Assembly: GCA_003533785.1 (NCBI GenBank)
Contig: DQCR01000027.1
Span: forward strand, 1 to 35,534
DNA length: 35,534 nucleotides
Reading direction: 5' to 3'
Source of the DNA: Flavobacteriaceae bacterium
GTDB taxonomy: Bacteria > Bacteroidota > Bacteroidia > Flavobacteriales > Flavobacteriaceae
Both the position numbers and the translations under genes were made by a program. Below the pieces are notes generated by a model. That model searched no databases, was not told where the DNA came from, and saw only the letters and a list, made by a program, of their open reading frames with translations. Shown here one piece after another: positions 7,389-15,190 of the stretch (its first letter is position 1; each line of letters opens with the position of its first letter).

Positions 7389-8413
7389 AGTGCCTGCCCT
7401 AATTTATCACAGCCGTAGCGAACCACATCGGTCGTTGGACAACCCGTTTCAGATTCTATTTTTTCGATGACTTTTTGAGCCTCTTCTTCGTTGAGGGTAC
7501 TTGTATTTAAAGCGATCCCAGCTACTTTGGCATTGGGATAAGTGCCGCATACACTCACCAGTTGCTCATTGAGATGAATGAATTGTTTTAAGGAGGGAAT
7601 GGCAATGTGCTCTGGGAATTTGAGATGGGTTTTTTCTGCTCGATGACACAAAATCATGTGTGTGGGGCAGCTCCCCCGCATCAAAGGCAATGTAGCCGTA
7701 CTTCCAGGGTGCAATAAGGATCCCTGACCTTCAATCAAAATCCAATCTTTGTCTTTGTGGGTAAGAACTGCTTCTTCAACTGCACCACAGGCCAAATCCA
7801 CCTTAAAGGCGTCTAAAGGAATTCCTTTACCGGTGAGGGTGATTCCAATCTGACCAGTTGCAACAAAGCCTGTATTAATATTTTGTTTTTGAGCCCAGCT
7901 GTAGAGTTCCAAGCCTGCTGTCATTTTTCCAGCGGCCATATCGGTCCCCACAAATAGAATTCGCTTGTTTGTGAGGTGAGCTGCTTGGGCAGTTGCAATC
8001 GGAGGCGATGTCTGAGGGACTCGAACATCCCATATCCATTGATCCTCAAAGGTACAATGCGCTCGAAATCGATCTTCCAACAAATCATGGAGTCCATTCA
8101 CGATAGACATCCCTGCTTGGAGTGCTTTTTCTATCAGTGCAATCCAGTCATTTGGTATGCGCCCTCCTGAAGGAGCAATTCCCAAAATAAGAACGTTGGC
8201 CCCGTATTTTAGTGCTTCCTCCAAGGAGGAGACAATAGGTGCAGTATGCTGAATTCCAGTAACCGATTGGACAGACTGACCCGAAAACTCTGAGTCTACA
8301 ACGGCAACAATGTCATTAGTTGCGTAGCGAAGTACTCCAAAACCCATTTTTCCATAATCGCTATTCAAATGCCCTTGCATGTAGAGGGCTATTTTATCCG
8401 ACTGTTGTAACAT
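7385..8413 (-). CDS. dgcN: DUF1611 family protein, DgcN-like D-glutamate N-acetyltransferase
   Basis: A 342-residue DUF1611 protein. The family includes DgcN, reported in marine bacteria and haloarchaea to acetylate D-glutamate as the first step of D-Glu catabolism. Visible features are an N-terminal Rossmann-like part (KIALYMQGHL, YGANVLILGIAPSGGR) and a C-terminal part with a P-loop-like GTDMAAGKMT (about residues 156-165). After that come DWILIEGQGSLLHPG and MILCHRAEKTHLKFP. An upstream in-frame ATG at 8440 exists, but the ATG at 8411-8413 matches the family N-terminus better. It overlaps the dgcA-like gene by 20 bp, giving a two-gene operon in the same pairing as described for DgcN/DgcA. 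Enzymatic function is inferred from family and pairing; other DUF1611 members may differ. Confidence 0.8.
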   Translation of the reverse strand: MLQQSDKIALYMQGHLNSDYGKMGFGVLRYATNDIVAVVDSEFSGQSVQSVTGIQHTAPIVSSLEEALKYGANVLILGIAPSGGRIPNDWIALIEKALQAGMSIVNGLHDLLEDRFRAHCTFEDQWIWDVRVPQTSPPIATAQAAHLTNKRILFVGTDMAAGKMTAGLELYSWAQKQNINTGFVATGQIGITLTGKGIPLDAFKVDLACGAVEEAVLTHKDKDWILIEGQGSLLHPGSTATLPLMRGSCPTHMILCHRAEKTHLKFPEHIAIPSLKQFIHLNEQLVSVCGTYPNAKVAGIALNTSTLNEEEAQKVIEKIESETGCPTTDVVRYGCDKLGQAL

Positions 8414-9455
8414 TTGTTTCTTTTTTGAGTTGTGCCCCATGTCCAGGGCGTTCTGTTGGCTGTGTAATACCTTTAATCATTGGGGCTCCTTCTGCTGGGT
8501 CGGGTGCCAAATTATAATGAGAGTCCAAATCTATATGATCCAATACCCCTGATAAAGCAGCGGCTGCCGCAATAGAAACGGAAGATTCGCTCATGCAACC
8601 CACCATCGTTTTTAAGCCAAATGCTTTGGCAGTGGCTATGATCCGAAGCGCTTCGGTGATCCCTCCACATTTCATCAACTTAAAATTTATCCCATGAACG
8701 GCCCGGGCCCATTGAGGAATATTGTGAGCAAAACGGCAAGACTCATCAACATAGATTGGCAATGCCGATTGTTCATACAAAGGGAGGAGGTTGGATTCAT
8801 CGCCTTCTTTCAGCGGTTGTTCAATATAACGAACGCCTCGCTCAGCCAGCCAATGGCTCATTTCTACAGCTGTTGGGAGGTTCCATCCTCCATTGGCATC
8901 GACCCGTATTTTGACTTTATATCGCTCTGAACTTGCCACCACTTGCTCAAACATAGCTTTGTCAGCTGCTATGCCCTCTGGAGAACCCAGCTTAATTTTT
9001 AAAGATTGAATGGTGCTCCCCTCCATTAGGAGAGGAATGCGCTCCTTAACAACTTCTGGAGGATTGATACCGATGGTAACGGAAGTCGGCTGAGTCGGTG
9101 TGGGAAAACCGAGTAACTGATACAAAGGCAAGTTTGCTTTTTTGGCAGTCCAGTCCCAAATTGCAATATCAAGACCCGCATAAGCACAAGGAGCAATTTT
9201 CATTTGTCGTGCTCGCTGTTCTATTTCAAAAACACTCAATTCCGAAAGATCAGTAGCAATCAATCGTTGGAGTTCTTCTATGACTTTTTCTGGACTATCG
9301 GCTTGTTCGCTTTTACCCGGTGCTGCTTCTCCCCATCCAATGAATCCCTCTTTTTCAACGGATACAAATACGTTAAAAGAGTCTCCTCGAACTCCTCGGC
9401 TGATGGCCAGCGGAAACCTTTTTTTTAGGAGCACCTTGTAAAAGTTGATTTTCAT
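8394..9455 (-). CDS. dgcA: Enolase-superfamily epimerase, DgcA-like N-acetyl-D-glutamate racemase / dipeptide epimerase
   Basis: A 353-residue member of the muconate-lactonizing/dipeptide-epimerase branch of the enolase superfamily. The barrel catalytic set is visible: SLKIKLGSPEG with Lys153 and Lys155, VDANGGW with Asp186, YIEQPLKEGD with Glu212, VDESCRF with Asp237, and NFKLMKCGG with the second-face lysine near 259-262. Two activities are known for such proteins: L-Ala-D/L-Glu epimerase in murein recycling, and DgcA, which racemises N-acetyl-D-Glu to N-acetyl-L-Glu. The overlapping DUF1611 gene downstream favours DgcA. The start at 9455 places a good promoter-like sequence 49-78 bp upstream. 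No DgcR-type regulator is seen nearby. Superfamily is certain; the exact reaction is likely but unproven. Confidence 0.85.
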   Translation of the reverse strand: MKINFYKVLLKKRFPLAISRGVRGDSFNVFVSVEKEGFIGWGEAAPGKSEQADSPEKVIEELQRLIATDLSELSVFEIEQRARQMKIAPCAYAGLDIAIWDWTAKKANLPLYQLLGFPTPTQPTSVTIGINPPEVVKERIPLLMEGSTIQSLKIKLGSPEGIAADKAMFEQVVASSERYKVKIRVDANGGWNLPTAVEMSHWLAERGVRYIEQPLKEGDESNLLPLYEQSALPIYVDESCRFAHNIPQWARAVHGINFKLMKCGGITEALRIIATAKAFGLKTMVGCMSESSVSIAAAAALSGVLDHIDLDSHYNLAPDPAEGAPMIKGITQPTERPGHGAQLKKETNVTTVG

Positions 9456-9503
9456 ATAATCTTTATTTGGGTTACTAGCTCAAGATAAATTCTACTAATA
9501 GAG

Positions 9504-9533
9504 TAAAGATAACTTTTCAATTGAATTGTCAAA
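9504..9533 (-). promoter_or_regulatory. Bacteroidota-type promoter for the dgcA-dgcN pair
   Basis: On the minus strand TTTG (9530-9533) is followed after 18 bp by TATCTTTA (9504-9511). This is one mismatch from the Bacteroidota -33/-7 pattern TTTG-N(17-23)-TAnnTTTG. Transcription would begin near 9497 and leave a leader of about 40 bases before the dgcA-like ATG. Inferred from consensus only. Confidence 0.5.
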
Positions 9534-9554
9534 TGCTGAGGAATGAATTGAAGC

Positions 9555-10244
9555 TTAACGTTTTGTTAGTTTTCTAAGGCTTGGTGAACTAACTCCCCAC
9601 AATAAAAATCCACTCAAAACAGTTAGCAGTCCAAATACAGAAAATGCACGCAGCAACCAATTATTAAAGTCATCTCGTCCTTGATAATCCATGGTGTGGC
9701 TCATCCATAAAAAGTCAAACCAGCGCCAACTTCGGTGTCGTATGCGTTGAAAGCTTCCATTTTTTGCTGAGACATAAGCAGTAAGTTGTTGGGGGTGGTC
9801 AAACGATATGGCATAGGCGGGCAGGGGCCGTCCTCGGTATTCATGGTGGGCATCTGTGGCGGTTATTTTAGATACCTCAGTAATTTTATATCCAGCGACA
9901 ACCCGCTCTCTGGCTACTTCCACTGCTTGTTCTTTTGAAATTTCACTTTGAAGTTTTCCATCAGTTGCATTGATGAGTAACGATTTATTAATCCAATAAT
10001 AAGGCGACTTTCCTACGGCAATTAACTCCAAGCTTTGAATGTTAATTCCCAAACGGTCTGTTGGAAATAATGAATCGAAACTCGGGACTTGATACTGCTC
10101 ATTGAGGTAGGGGTCACCATGAATTTCATCCAAATCGGTCCAACTGAAATACAATCCTGATACGGTCCACATAATAAATTGGATCCCTATAGCCAAGCCC
10201 AAGTACCGGTGAACTTTTCGAATTTTTAACTGTGTCTTACGCAT
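9555..10244 (-). CDS. PepSY-domain membrane protein
   Basis: A 229-residue PepSY-associated membrane protein. The N-terminus KIRKVHRYLGLAIGIQFIMW (about residues 7-26) is the typical first helix of this family, followed by VSGLYFSW. The periplasmic middle carries a PepSY-like repeat (SKEQAVEVARERV, later AYAISFDHPQQLTAYVSAKN). Near the C-terminus come SWRWFDFLWMSHTMDY and a final helix AFSVFGLLTVLSGFLLW. Relatives often sit with iron-siderophore uptake or act as ferric or sulfite reductase-like membrane proteins, but none of those partners is present. Its start overlaps the VanZ gene's end by 8 bp, so both are in one operon. Function beyond the family name is unknown. Confidence 0.88.
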   Translation of the reverse strand: MRKTQLKIRKVHRYLGLAIGIQFIMWTVSGLYFSWTDLDEIHGDPYLNEQYQVPSFDSLFPTDRLGINIQSLELIAVGKSPYYWINKSLLINATDGKLQSEISKEQAVEVARERVVAGYKITEVSKITATDAHHEYRGRPLPAYAISFDHPQQLTAYVSAKNGSFQRIRHRSWRWFDFLWMSHTMDYQGRDDFNNWLLRAFSVFGLLTVLSGFLLWGVSSPSLRKLTKR

Positions 10245-10599
10245 TTTTATTTGTTTTAAGATACCCGTAATATACTGTTAGAACTCCCGATGCGTTGGCC
10301 ACTGCATCCTTCCAATCTGAAACGCGATAGCTGGTTAAGGTTCCTTGTAAAACTTCTATTAGAATCCCCAACAGTAGCGATATGACCAGCGCTCCAGACA
10401 AAAAATTAAGCCATTGGAAGTGATAGCGAAAACTTTGAGTAAATAAGAAAAATAAAACCCCATATGCGATAAAATGACCCACTTTATCTTGATGAAGAAA
10501 AAAAGGGGGTTGAGGAGAATCTGAAGGTTGATAGAAACTCAAATACAACACGGCTCCCAACCATAAAAAACTGAGCAAAGTCCATAATTCTTTGACCAT
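10237..10599 (-). CDS. VanZ-like family membrane protein
   Basis: A 120-residue integral membrane protein of the VanZ-like family. Four hydrophobic segments are seen. The hallmarks are QDKVGHFIAYGVLFFLF (about residues 37-53), LLGILIEVLQG in the third helix, and YRVSDWKDAVANASGVL, which fits the family's E-x-x-Q...R...D..AN..G pattern. VanZ gives low-level teicoplanin resistance in enterococci, but the large bacterial family is mostly uncharacterised and often cell-envelope related. The start codon at 10599 is 75 bp from the divergent LLM monooxygenase, and the end overlaps the PepSY gene by 8 bp. No resistance role should be assumed. Confidence 0.88.
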   Translation of the reverse strand: MVKELWTLLSFLWLGAVLYLSFYQPSDSPQPPFFLHQDKVGHFIAYGVLFFLFTQSFRYHFQWLNFLSGALVISLLLGILIEVLQGTLTSYRVSDWKDAVANASGVLTVYYGYLKTNKNA

Positions 10600-10673
10600 C
10601 TGAGGTGCTAAATTTGAATAAAAATAGAAAACCTTTTTGGGAAAAAGCCTACTTTCGATAATCGATTGTGCCT

Positions 10674-11846
10674 ATGCATTCAAAACCTATTCTTCCCGCT
10701 GTTGAATGTACTTCATCCACCGTTGATGGATCTGAAATATCTTGGTTTGCTCCCTTGTGTAATGGAGACGATGATTTTCTTGGATTGCGTAATCCAGCCT
10801 ATAAAAGCAACTGGGAAAATACCTCTGAAATTGCTCGAACTGCAGATCGGTTGGGTTTTCGAAACATGCTCTGTCCTTCTTCGTATCAAGTAGGACAAGA
10901 CACCTTGAGTTTTGCTGCTGCTGTAGCGCCCCAGCTAGAGCAAATGAATCTACTCACGGCCATCCGCTGTGGTGAAGTTCACCCTCCCATGCTCGCGCGT
11001 GCTTTGGCTACCTTGGATCACCTCCTCAAAGGACGCTTGACCATCAATATTATTTCTTCCGATCTACCTGGCTTGAAGGAACCTTCTGAAACACGTTATG
11101 CCCGTTCCAAAGAAGTGATTGAAATTCTGAAACAAGCCTGGGCGCAGGATTATATTGATTATCAAGGCTATTTTTATCAATTTCAATTAGACAGTTCTCC
11201 CGTTAAGCCCTATCAACAAAATGGCGGCCCATTACTTTATTTCGGCGGCTACTCCCCTGCTGGGACTGAGTTGTGTGCCCAACACTGCGATGTGTATCTA
11301 ATGTGGCCAGAAACCCAAGAAAAAATTCACCAGCTGATGACAACCCTTTCCCTAAAGGCAGCCTCGTATGGAAGAACTGTTGACTTTGGATTACGAGTAC
11401 ACGTGATTGTCCGCGAAACCGAAGCAGAAGCCAAAGCATATGCTGAGAGCTTGCTCTCAAAACTAGATCTAGAGAAAGGAACTGAGATTCGTGAACGCGC
11501 CCAAGACGCCAAATCATTGGGAGTTGCTCGCCAAGCGGAAATGCGTTCTCTTTCTGATAAAGATTTTTTTGTAGAACCGCACCTTTGGACGGGTATTGGC
11601 TTGGCTCGGTCGGGCTGTGGAGCCGCATTGGTGGGTAATCCTGAGCAAATAGTAGCAAAAATAAAGAGCTATCAACAAATGGGGATTCGTTCTTTTATTT
11701 TTTCTGGCTACCCTCATCGACAAGAGGCTGAGTATTTTGCGCGCTTAGTGCTTCCCCATCTCATGACAATTTCATTGCCTGAGATTCACGGTCGAATACC
11801 AATTCACCCCCCCAATACCCCTTTAGCTAGGGGAATACGCTTATAA
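10674..11846 (+). CDS. LLM-class flavin monooxygenase, alkanesulfonate monooxygenase (SsuD)-like
   Basis: A 390-residue bacterial luciferase-like (LLM) monooxygenase that aligns well by eye to SsuD, which uses FMNH2 and O2 to split alkanesulfonates into aldehyde and sulfite. Matching blocks include [20 protein letters not shown] near the N-terminus, [33 protein letters not shown] in the centre, and [20 protein letters not shown] and [11 protein letters not shown] in the C-terminal part. I chose the ATG at 10674; an in-frame GTG at 10668 adds two residues. The symporter gene starts 2 bp after the stop. No SsuABC transporter and no NAD(P)H:FMN reductase (SsuE) are in the window, so reduced flavin must come from elsewhere. 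Substrate could be a sulfonate or another compound. Confidence 0.87.
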   Translation: MHSKPILPAVECTSSTVDGSEISWFAPLCNGDDDFLGLRNPAYKSNWENTSEIARTADRLGFRNMLCPSSYQVGQDTLSFAAAVAPQLEQMNLLTAIRCGEVHPPMLARALATLDHLLKGRLTINIISSDLPGLKEPSETRYARSKEVIEILKQAWAQDYIDYQGYFYQFQLDSSPVKPYQQNGGPLLYFGGYSPAGTELCAQHCDVYLMWPETQEKIHQLMTTLSLKAASYGRTVDFGLRVHVIVRETEAEAKAYAESLLSKLDLEKGTEIRERAQDAKSLGVARQAEMRSLSDKDFFVEPHLWTGIGLARSGCGAALVGNPEQIVAKIKSYQQMGIRSFIFSGYPHRQEAEYFARLVLPHLMTISLPEIHGRIPIHPPNTPLARGIRL

Positions 11847-11848
11847 GC

Positions 11849-13390
11849 ATGCTTGATTTTGGAATCGTATTGTGCTATTTTGTTGTCATCTTTGTGACAG
11901 CCTACACCGGTCGTAAAAAAACATATACGAGCGCAGAAGATTACTTTTTGAGTTCGCGTCAATTGCGGTGGCCTTCCATTGCACTTTCTACCATCGCCAC
12001 CAACATCCAAGGATACCAATTTCTCGGCATGATGGGGTCGGCTTATCTCTATGGCTTGGCCCAAGCCAATCTGGAAATCAATGCCGTGCAGGGGCTATTG
12101 CTGGCAGCATTTATTTTCGTTCCCTTGTTTTTGAAACACAGAATCACCACCATTACTGAATTCATCAATCTGAAACTGGGACCAAAAGTGGGTCTGTTCT
12201 ATTCCTTGGCAAATTTGAGTTTGTTTAGCACCGTTACCCTTGGAGCTGCACTATTTTGGGGTGCCTATGCTGCTGATCGTGTGTTTGGCGAACAGCTCGC
12301 TTTTCTTCACAGCGATAGGATGTTGCGTATTGGAATCTTAATTGTTATTCTCGGTGGATTTTCTGCTGTTTACACCTACTTAGGTGGCTTAAGTGCAGTT
12401 GTAAAAACGGATGTCATTCAGTTTTTTGTGCTAATCACTGGCGGAATTGCTGTATTGGTAGTTGCTGTTCAAGCCTTAGGAGGTTGGTCTGCCCTCTATA
12501 CAATTACCTCTGAAAAAATGCATCTCCATCTTCCAGCCGACCACGAAACTTTGCCTTGGACCCACCTCTTTGGTTTGTTCTTTTTGAATATCAATTATTG
12601 GTGTGCCAACCAGACTGTTATGCAACGCTCTTTGGCAGCAAAAAATTTGAGAGAAGCCCAAACAGGATTATTGGTAGGAGGTCTTCTTAAATACGGTATG
12701 GCAGTGATTATTATCATTCCTGGCATTGCCTTATATGGTATTCTAGGTAATGAATTGGCCGAACCCGATATGGCTTTTCCTTATTTGGTAACAACCTACC
12801 TTCCTGTAGGACTCAAAGGCATTATACTCTGTGGGTTGTTTGCCTCATTGATGAGTACGGTGGATTCTACATTCAATTCTATTGCTACCCTCTGGTCTGT
12901 AGATATTTATTCGGGTTATATAAATAAAAAAGCCGACGATACCCAAAAAATTCGATCTGGACAACAAGCTATTATCTTCAGTTTTTTTACCGCTCTCGCA
13001 ATGGGATGGTTGTTGCTGTTTCTAAAATTTGAAAACCCTTCCGCTGCCTTCACCCATACGCTGAACGAATTGCGGTATTATATCAATTGTGGAATTGTGG
13101 TTCTCATCTGTTCCGCAGCTTTGGTGATAATCCCCAATAAAAAAAGGGTGTTGTGGGCCTTTGTACTCACCCTTCCCTTGAATCTCATCCTGCAACAAAC
13201 AATGCCAGATATGAACTATTTTGTACGAGCCTTTTGGGTAATTATCACGGGCTTAGTGATCGCGATATCAGGCTCATTTCAGTCCTTGCAATCCCCTAAA
13301 AAACTTGTTAAAGCGCATTCCACCAAAGAACTTCGCCTCGGCATTGGTTTGGGACTTAGTCTACTCCTTTTACACCTTGTATTCCATTAG
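11849..13390 (+). CDS. SGLT-type sodium:solute symporter
   Basis: A 513-residue SSS-family symporter with about 14 hydrophobic helices, in the SGLT-like branch. Typical segments are SAEDYFLSSRQLRWPSIALS (N-terminal part), TYLGGLSAVVKTDVIQFFVL, NYWCANQTVMQRSLAAKNL and GLFASLMSTVDSTFNSIATL. The last includes the Ser/Thr-rich stretch that forms the Na2 site in this family. The start lies 2 bp after the LLM monooxygenase stop, so the transporter probably supplies that enzyme's substrate or a related compound. SGLT relatives carry sugars, inositol and other solutes; a sulfonate transporter of this type would be unusual. Substrate therefore stays open. Confidence 0.93.
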   Translation: MLDFGIVLCYFVVIFVTAYTGRKKTYTSAEDYFLSSRQLRWPSIALSTIATNIQGYQFLGMMGSAYLYGLAQANLEINAVQGLLLAAFIFVPLFLKHRITTITEFINLKLGPKVGLFYSLANLSLFSTVTLGAALFWGAYAADRVFGEQLAFLHSDRMLRIGILIVILGGFSAVYTYLGGLSAVVKTDVIQFFVLITGGIAVLVVAVQALGGWSALYTITSEKMHLHLPADHETLPWTHLFGLFFLNINYWCANQTVMQRSLAAKNLREAQTGLLVGGLLKYGMAVIIIIPGIALYGILGNELAEPDMAFPYLVTTYLPVGLKGIILCGLFASLMSTVDSTFNSIATLWSVDIYSGYINKKADDTQKIRSGQQAIIFSFFTALAMGWLLLFLKFENPSAAFTHTLNELRYYINCGIVVLICSAALVIIPNKKRVLWAFVLTLPLNLILQQTMPDMNYFVRAFWVIITGLVIAISGSFQSLQSPKKLVKAHSTKELRLGIGLGLSLLLLHLVFH

Positions 13391-13394
13391 ACAG

Positions 13395-13646
13395 ATGCCC
13401 AAACGAAAGAAAATACAAGAAGTTATTGATTTACACGGGATTCGACATAAAGAAGCCTTGGAACGGGTGAAGGACGAACTGTCATATCGATCTGAACAAG
13501 GATCGTTTTCACTAACTATAATTACAGGAAATTCTTCTGTACTGCAAAAGAGAATTTTTGAAGAAATTCTCGAGGGATCGATGTATACCTATTACATCCC
13601 TAGCTGGAATTTAGGACAAATAATTGTGGAAAGGACTGTTTTTTGA
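13395..13646 (+). CDS. Small Smr-domain protein
   Basis: An 83-residue protein consisting of little more than an Smr (small MutS-related) domain. The signature VIDLHGIRHKEALERVKDEL is at residues 10-29, with DLHG at 12-15, and a second block LTIITGNSSVLQKRIFEEIL follows. The usual TGRG/HGKG glycine loop is here TGNSS, so the nuclease-type loop is altered. The start is the ATG at 13395, 4 bp after the symporter stop; the frame is also open further upstream inside the symporter. Smr domains bind or nick nucleic acids, and some standalone forms act in translation quality control. The close spacing makes it the third gene of the LLM-symporter operon, although no functional link is obvious. Confidence 0.8.
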   Translation: MPKRKKIQEVIDLHGIRHKEALERVKDELSYRSEQGSFSLTIITGNSSVLQKRIFEEILEGSMYTYYIPSWNLGQIIVERTVF

Positions 13647-13742
13647 TTTTCCTTTTTTGAAATGCTTAAGACCAAATCTTTTAATCTTCTAGGATCCTAC
13701 AATAAACTTATTTCATAAGTAGAGCTAAAGAAAGAAATCCAT
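13647..13742. other. AT-rich intergenic stretch
   Basis: The region between the Smr gene and the methyltransferase (13647-13975) holds a single plausible short frame on the minus strand, listed separately. The rest is AT-rich with no clear hairpin followed by a T-run and no promoter match that I trust. Confidence 0.4.
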
Positions 13743-13904
13743 TTAGGTAGGTTGGATTTTTGAAGAGACATTTTTCTTCTTCTTTGAATTTAAAAATTGT
13801 TTTTGCTTTTGAAGAAACTCCTCTTTCGTGAACACATGTCCACCTATACAGATTGTCTTTATTCCTTCAGGAAATTTTTGATAAAATAAATATGAATAAC
13901 TCAT
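13743..13904 (-). CDS. Possible small protein, 53 aa, unknown
   Basis: A short frame from ATG at 13902-13904 to TAA at 13743-13745, encoding 53 residues. It begins MSYSYLFYQKFPEGIKTICI, continues with GGHVFTKEEFLQKQKQF and ends in a lysine-rich tail (NSKKKKNVSSK). It has no signal peptide and no membrane helix. The N-terminal half resembles a small folded strand-turn-helix unit, and the tail is strongly basic, which would suit nucleic acid or ribosome contact. It lies 71 bp downstream of the methyltransferase, as the stops and starts run leftwards. No family is recognised and chance cannot be excluded in such AT-rich DNA, but it is the only sensible frame in this 329-bp gap. Confidence 0.4.
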   Translation of the reverse strand: MSYSYLFYQKFPEGIKTICIGGHVFTKEEFLQKQKQFLNSKKKKNVSSKIQPT

Positions 13905-13975
13905 TTTTAAAATTACTAAGTGATAACCACAATATCTTTTATTTATTTACTTAAAAAATACTGCACTTAAAAAAA

Positions 13976-14665
13976 TCACCTGCTATATTTAGTCCAATAG
14001 GCTATCACTTCATGTTCGATCTCATCTTTCGAAAAATAGTTGTTGAGTGTCGCAATCAATCCATCAATTGGATCCTCAGATTGATCATACTTTTGAAAAA
14101 AACTAAAGAAATAAGAATCTCCTAATAGGAGGTGTGCAGTTTCTTTTACAGAAGCCTGAAATGTGAGTTTTGTACTTCCTCTATCTATTTCTTGAAGGGC
14201 TCTGATTTCATACGAAGAAAGGTCTTTGGCTGGATCGTAGTTTCCCCGTTTGGACCCTTTTAGTAAAGAACGGATAGGCGAAGGATATTGGAGATCAAAA
14301 TCACAACAAATTAGAGTGCCTTTAGGAGTAAGAAGATTGAGTAATTGACTGAACTTTAGTTTATTGATATAATTGATACTGCCAAAAAAAGAAAGGAGTT
14401 CAAATTGAAAATTAAAATCTAAATCGGAGGAATAATGTACCCTAGGATGGGGGTGAGCTTGCTTTAGCATTGGCCCATTGGAATCATAACCCACTACTTG
14501 GTTACAGAAATAAGTCAGAGCTATCGTGGATTGTCCCGTACCACATCCCACATCCAAGGCCCTAGTAAATATGGAAGGTCCTAAAGTTCTATTTAGTATT
14601 TGTCGATGAATGGGAGGACGAAATGCCTTATAGTGAAATGCCGTTTGTGAATTGTATTTTTCCAT
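13976..14665 (-). CDS. Class I SAM-dependent methyltransferase
   Basis: A 229-residue class I methyltransferase. Motif I is ALDVGCGTGQST (about residues 36-47), followed by the acidic strand end VVGYDSNGPML, which should contact the SAM ribose. The post-II region GTLICCDFDLQYPSP is in the expected place. Residues 1-30 (YNSQTAFHYKAFRPPIHRQI) resemble the N-terminal cap of the family that methylates small molecules, as in Tam or ubiquinone-type enzymes. The substrate cannot be read from the sequence. It is a standalone gene, divergent from the small EF-hand-like membrane gene with a 143-bp AT-rich spacer. Family assignment is strong; specificity is unknown. Confidence 0.88.
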   Translation of the reverse strand: MEKYNSQTAFHYKAFRPPIHRQILNRTLGPSIFTRALDVGCGTGQSTIALTYFCNQVVGYDSNGPMLKQAHPHPRVHYSSDLDFNFQFELLSFFGSINYINKLKFSQLLNLLTPKGTLICCDFDLQYPSPIRSLLKGSKRGNYDPAKDLSSYEIRALQEIDRGSTKLTFQASVKETAHLLLGDSYFFSFFQKYDQSEDPIDGLIATLNNYFSKDEIEHEVIAYWTKYSR

Positions 14666-14808
14666 TATCGTTTTCTCTATATTATGGTGTTCTTAGGGGT
14701 CTTATATGTCAACAAAAAACAGGTATTGATGAAGGAAAACTTGATATCCAATTTTTTTAGTCACGCATAATTTAAGATTCTTTTTCTATTTTTAACAAAA
14801 CTATATAT

Positions 14809-15039
14809 ATGAAAAACGCACTTATTCTAGTCGTTTTAATAGCCCTTTTAATTCTTTTCTTGTATTGGTATGCTGGTTATTCTTCTCGTTCAGGCTTTGC
14901 AGTAGATGAAAACAATAATAATGTTCCAGATGCTTGGGAAAATAAAGTAGGCTGGTTTTTTAAAGCCCGAAATTTTATTATTCTTTTTTTAGGAATTTTA
15001 ATTGGGTACTTTTTGGCACTAACTTTTCATCCTTTTTAA
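14809..15039 (+). CDS. Small membrane protein with an EF-hand-like loop, 76 aa
   Basis: A 76-residue protein with two membrane helices: about residues 4-24 (ALILVVLIALLILFLYWYAG) and 54-72 (NFIILFLGILIGYFLALTF). Between them is a 12-residue stretch, DENNNNVPDAWE at 33-44. It has Asp, Asn, Asn, Asp and Glu at EF-hand loop positions 1, 3, 5, 9 and 12, much like the DxDxDGxPDxWE calcium loops of secreted bacterial proteins. The loop is followed by NKVGWFFKARN. The positive-inside rule favours both ends in the cytoplasm and the loop outside, but the charge pattern is weak. It stands alone on its strand. No family recognised; calcium binding is inference from the motif. Confidence 0.7.
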   Translation: MKNALILVVLIALLILFLYWYAGYSSRSGFAVDENNNNVPDAWENKVGWFFKARNFIILFLGILIGYFLALTFHPF

Positions 15040-15092
15040 TCACGAAGTAGAATTAAAGTAACAAATATTCTAATTCAGATCTGCTAGCCCTT

Positions 15093-15100
15093 TAACTTTG
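15093..15100 (+). promoter_or_regulatory. -7 promoter element (TAACTTTG)
   Basis: TAACTTTG matches the Bacteroidota -7 consensus TAnnTTTG exactly and sits about 90 bp before the ATG of the bestrophin-like gene. No good TTTG -33 element lies 17-23 bp upstream, so support is partial. Confidence 0.35.
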
Positions 15101-15190
15101 TAGTACAATAATTGCTTTGTATATCCGTTTATTGGATTGGAGGCTATCATTTGTAAGTCTTTACATACGGACATCCAAAACTACTATTTT

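Noticed and set aside
10237..10599. VanZ as an antibiotic resistance gene
   Set aside because: No VanS/VanR/VanH/A/X genes are present; VanZ-like proteins are common, mostly uncharacterised membrane proteins.
11203..11658. Minus-strand frame of 151 codons inside the SsuD-like gene
   Set aside because: Antisense shadow; the sense frame aligns well with SsuD.
15137..15190. Upstream extension of the bestrophin-like gene
   Set aside because: It requires a non-ATG start and adds 18 residues that do not resemble a signal or helix; the ATG at 15191 is better.
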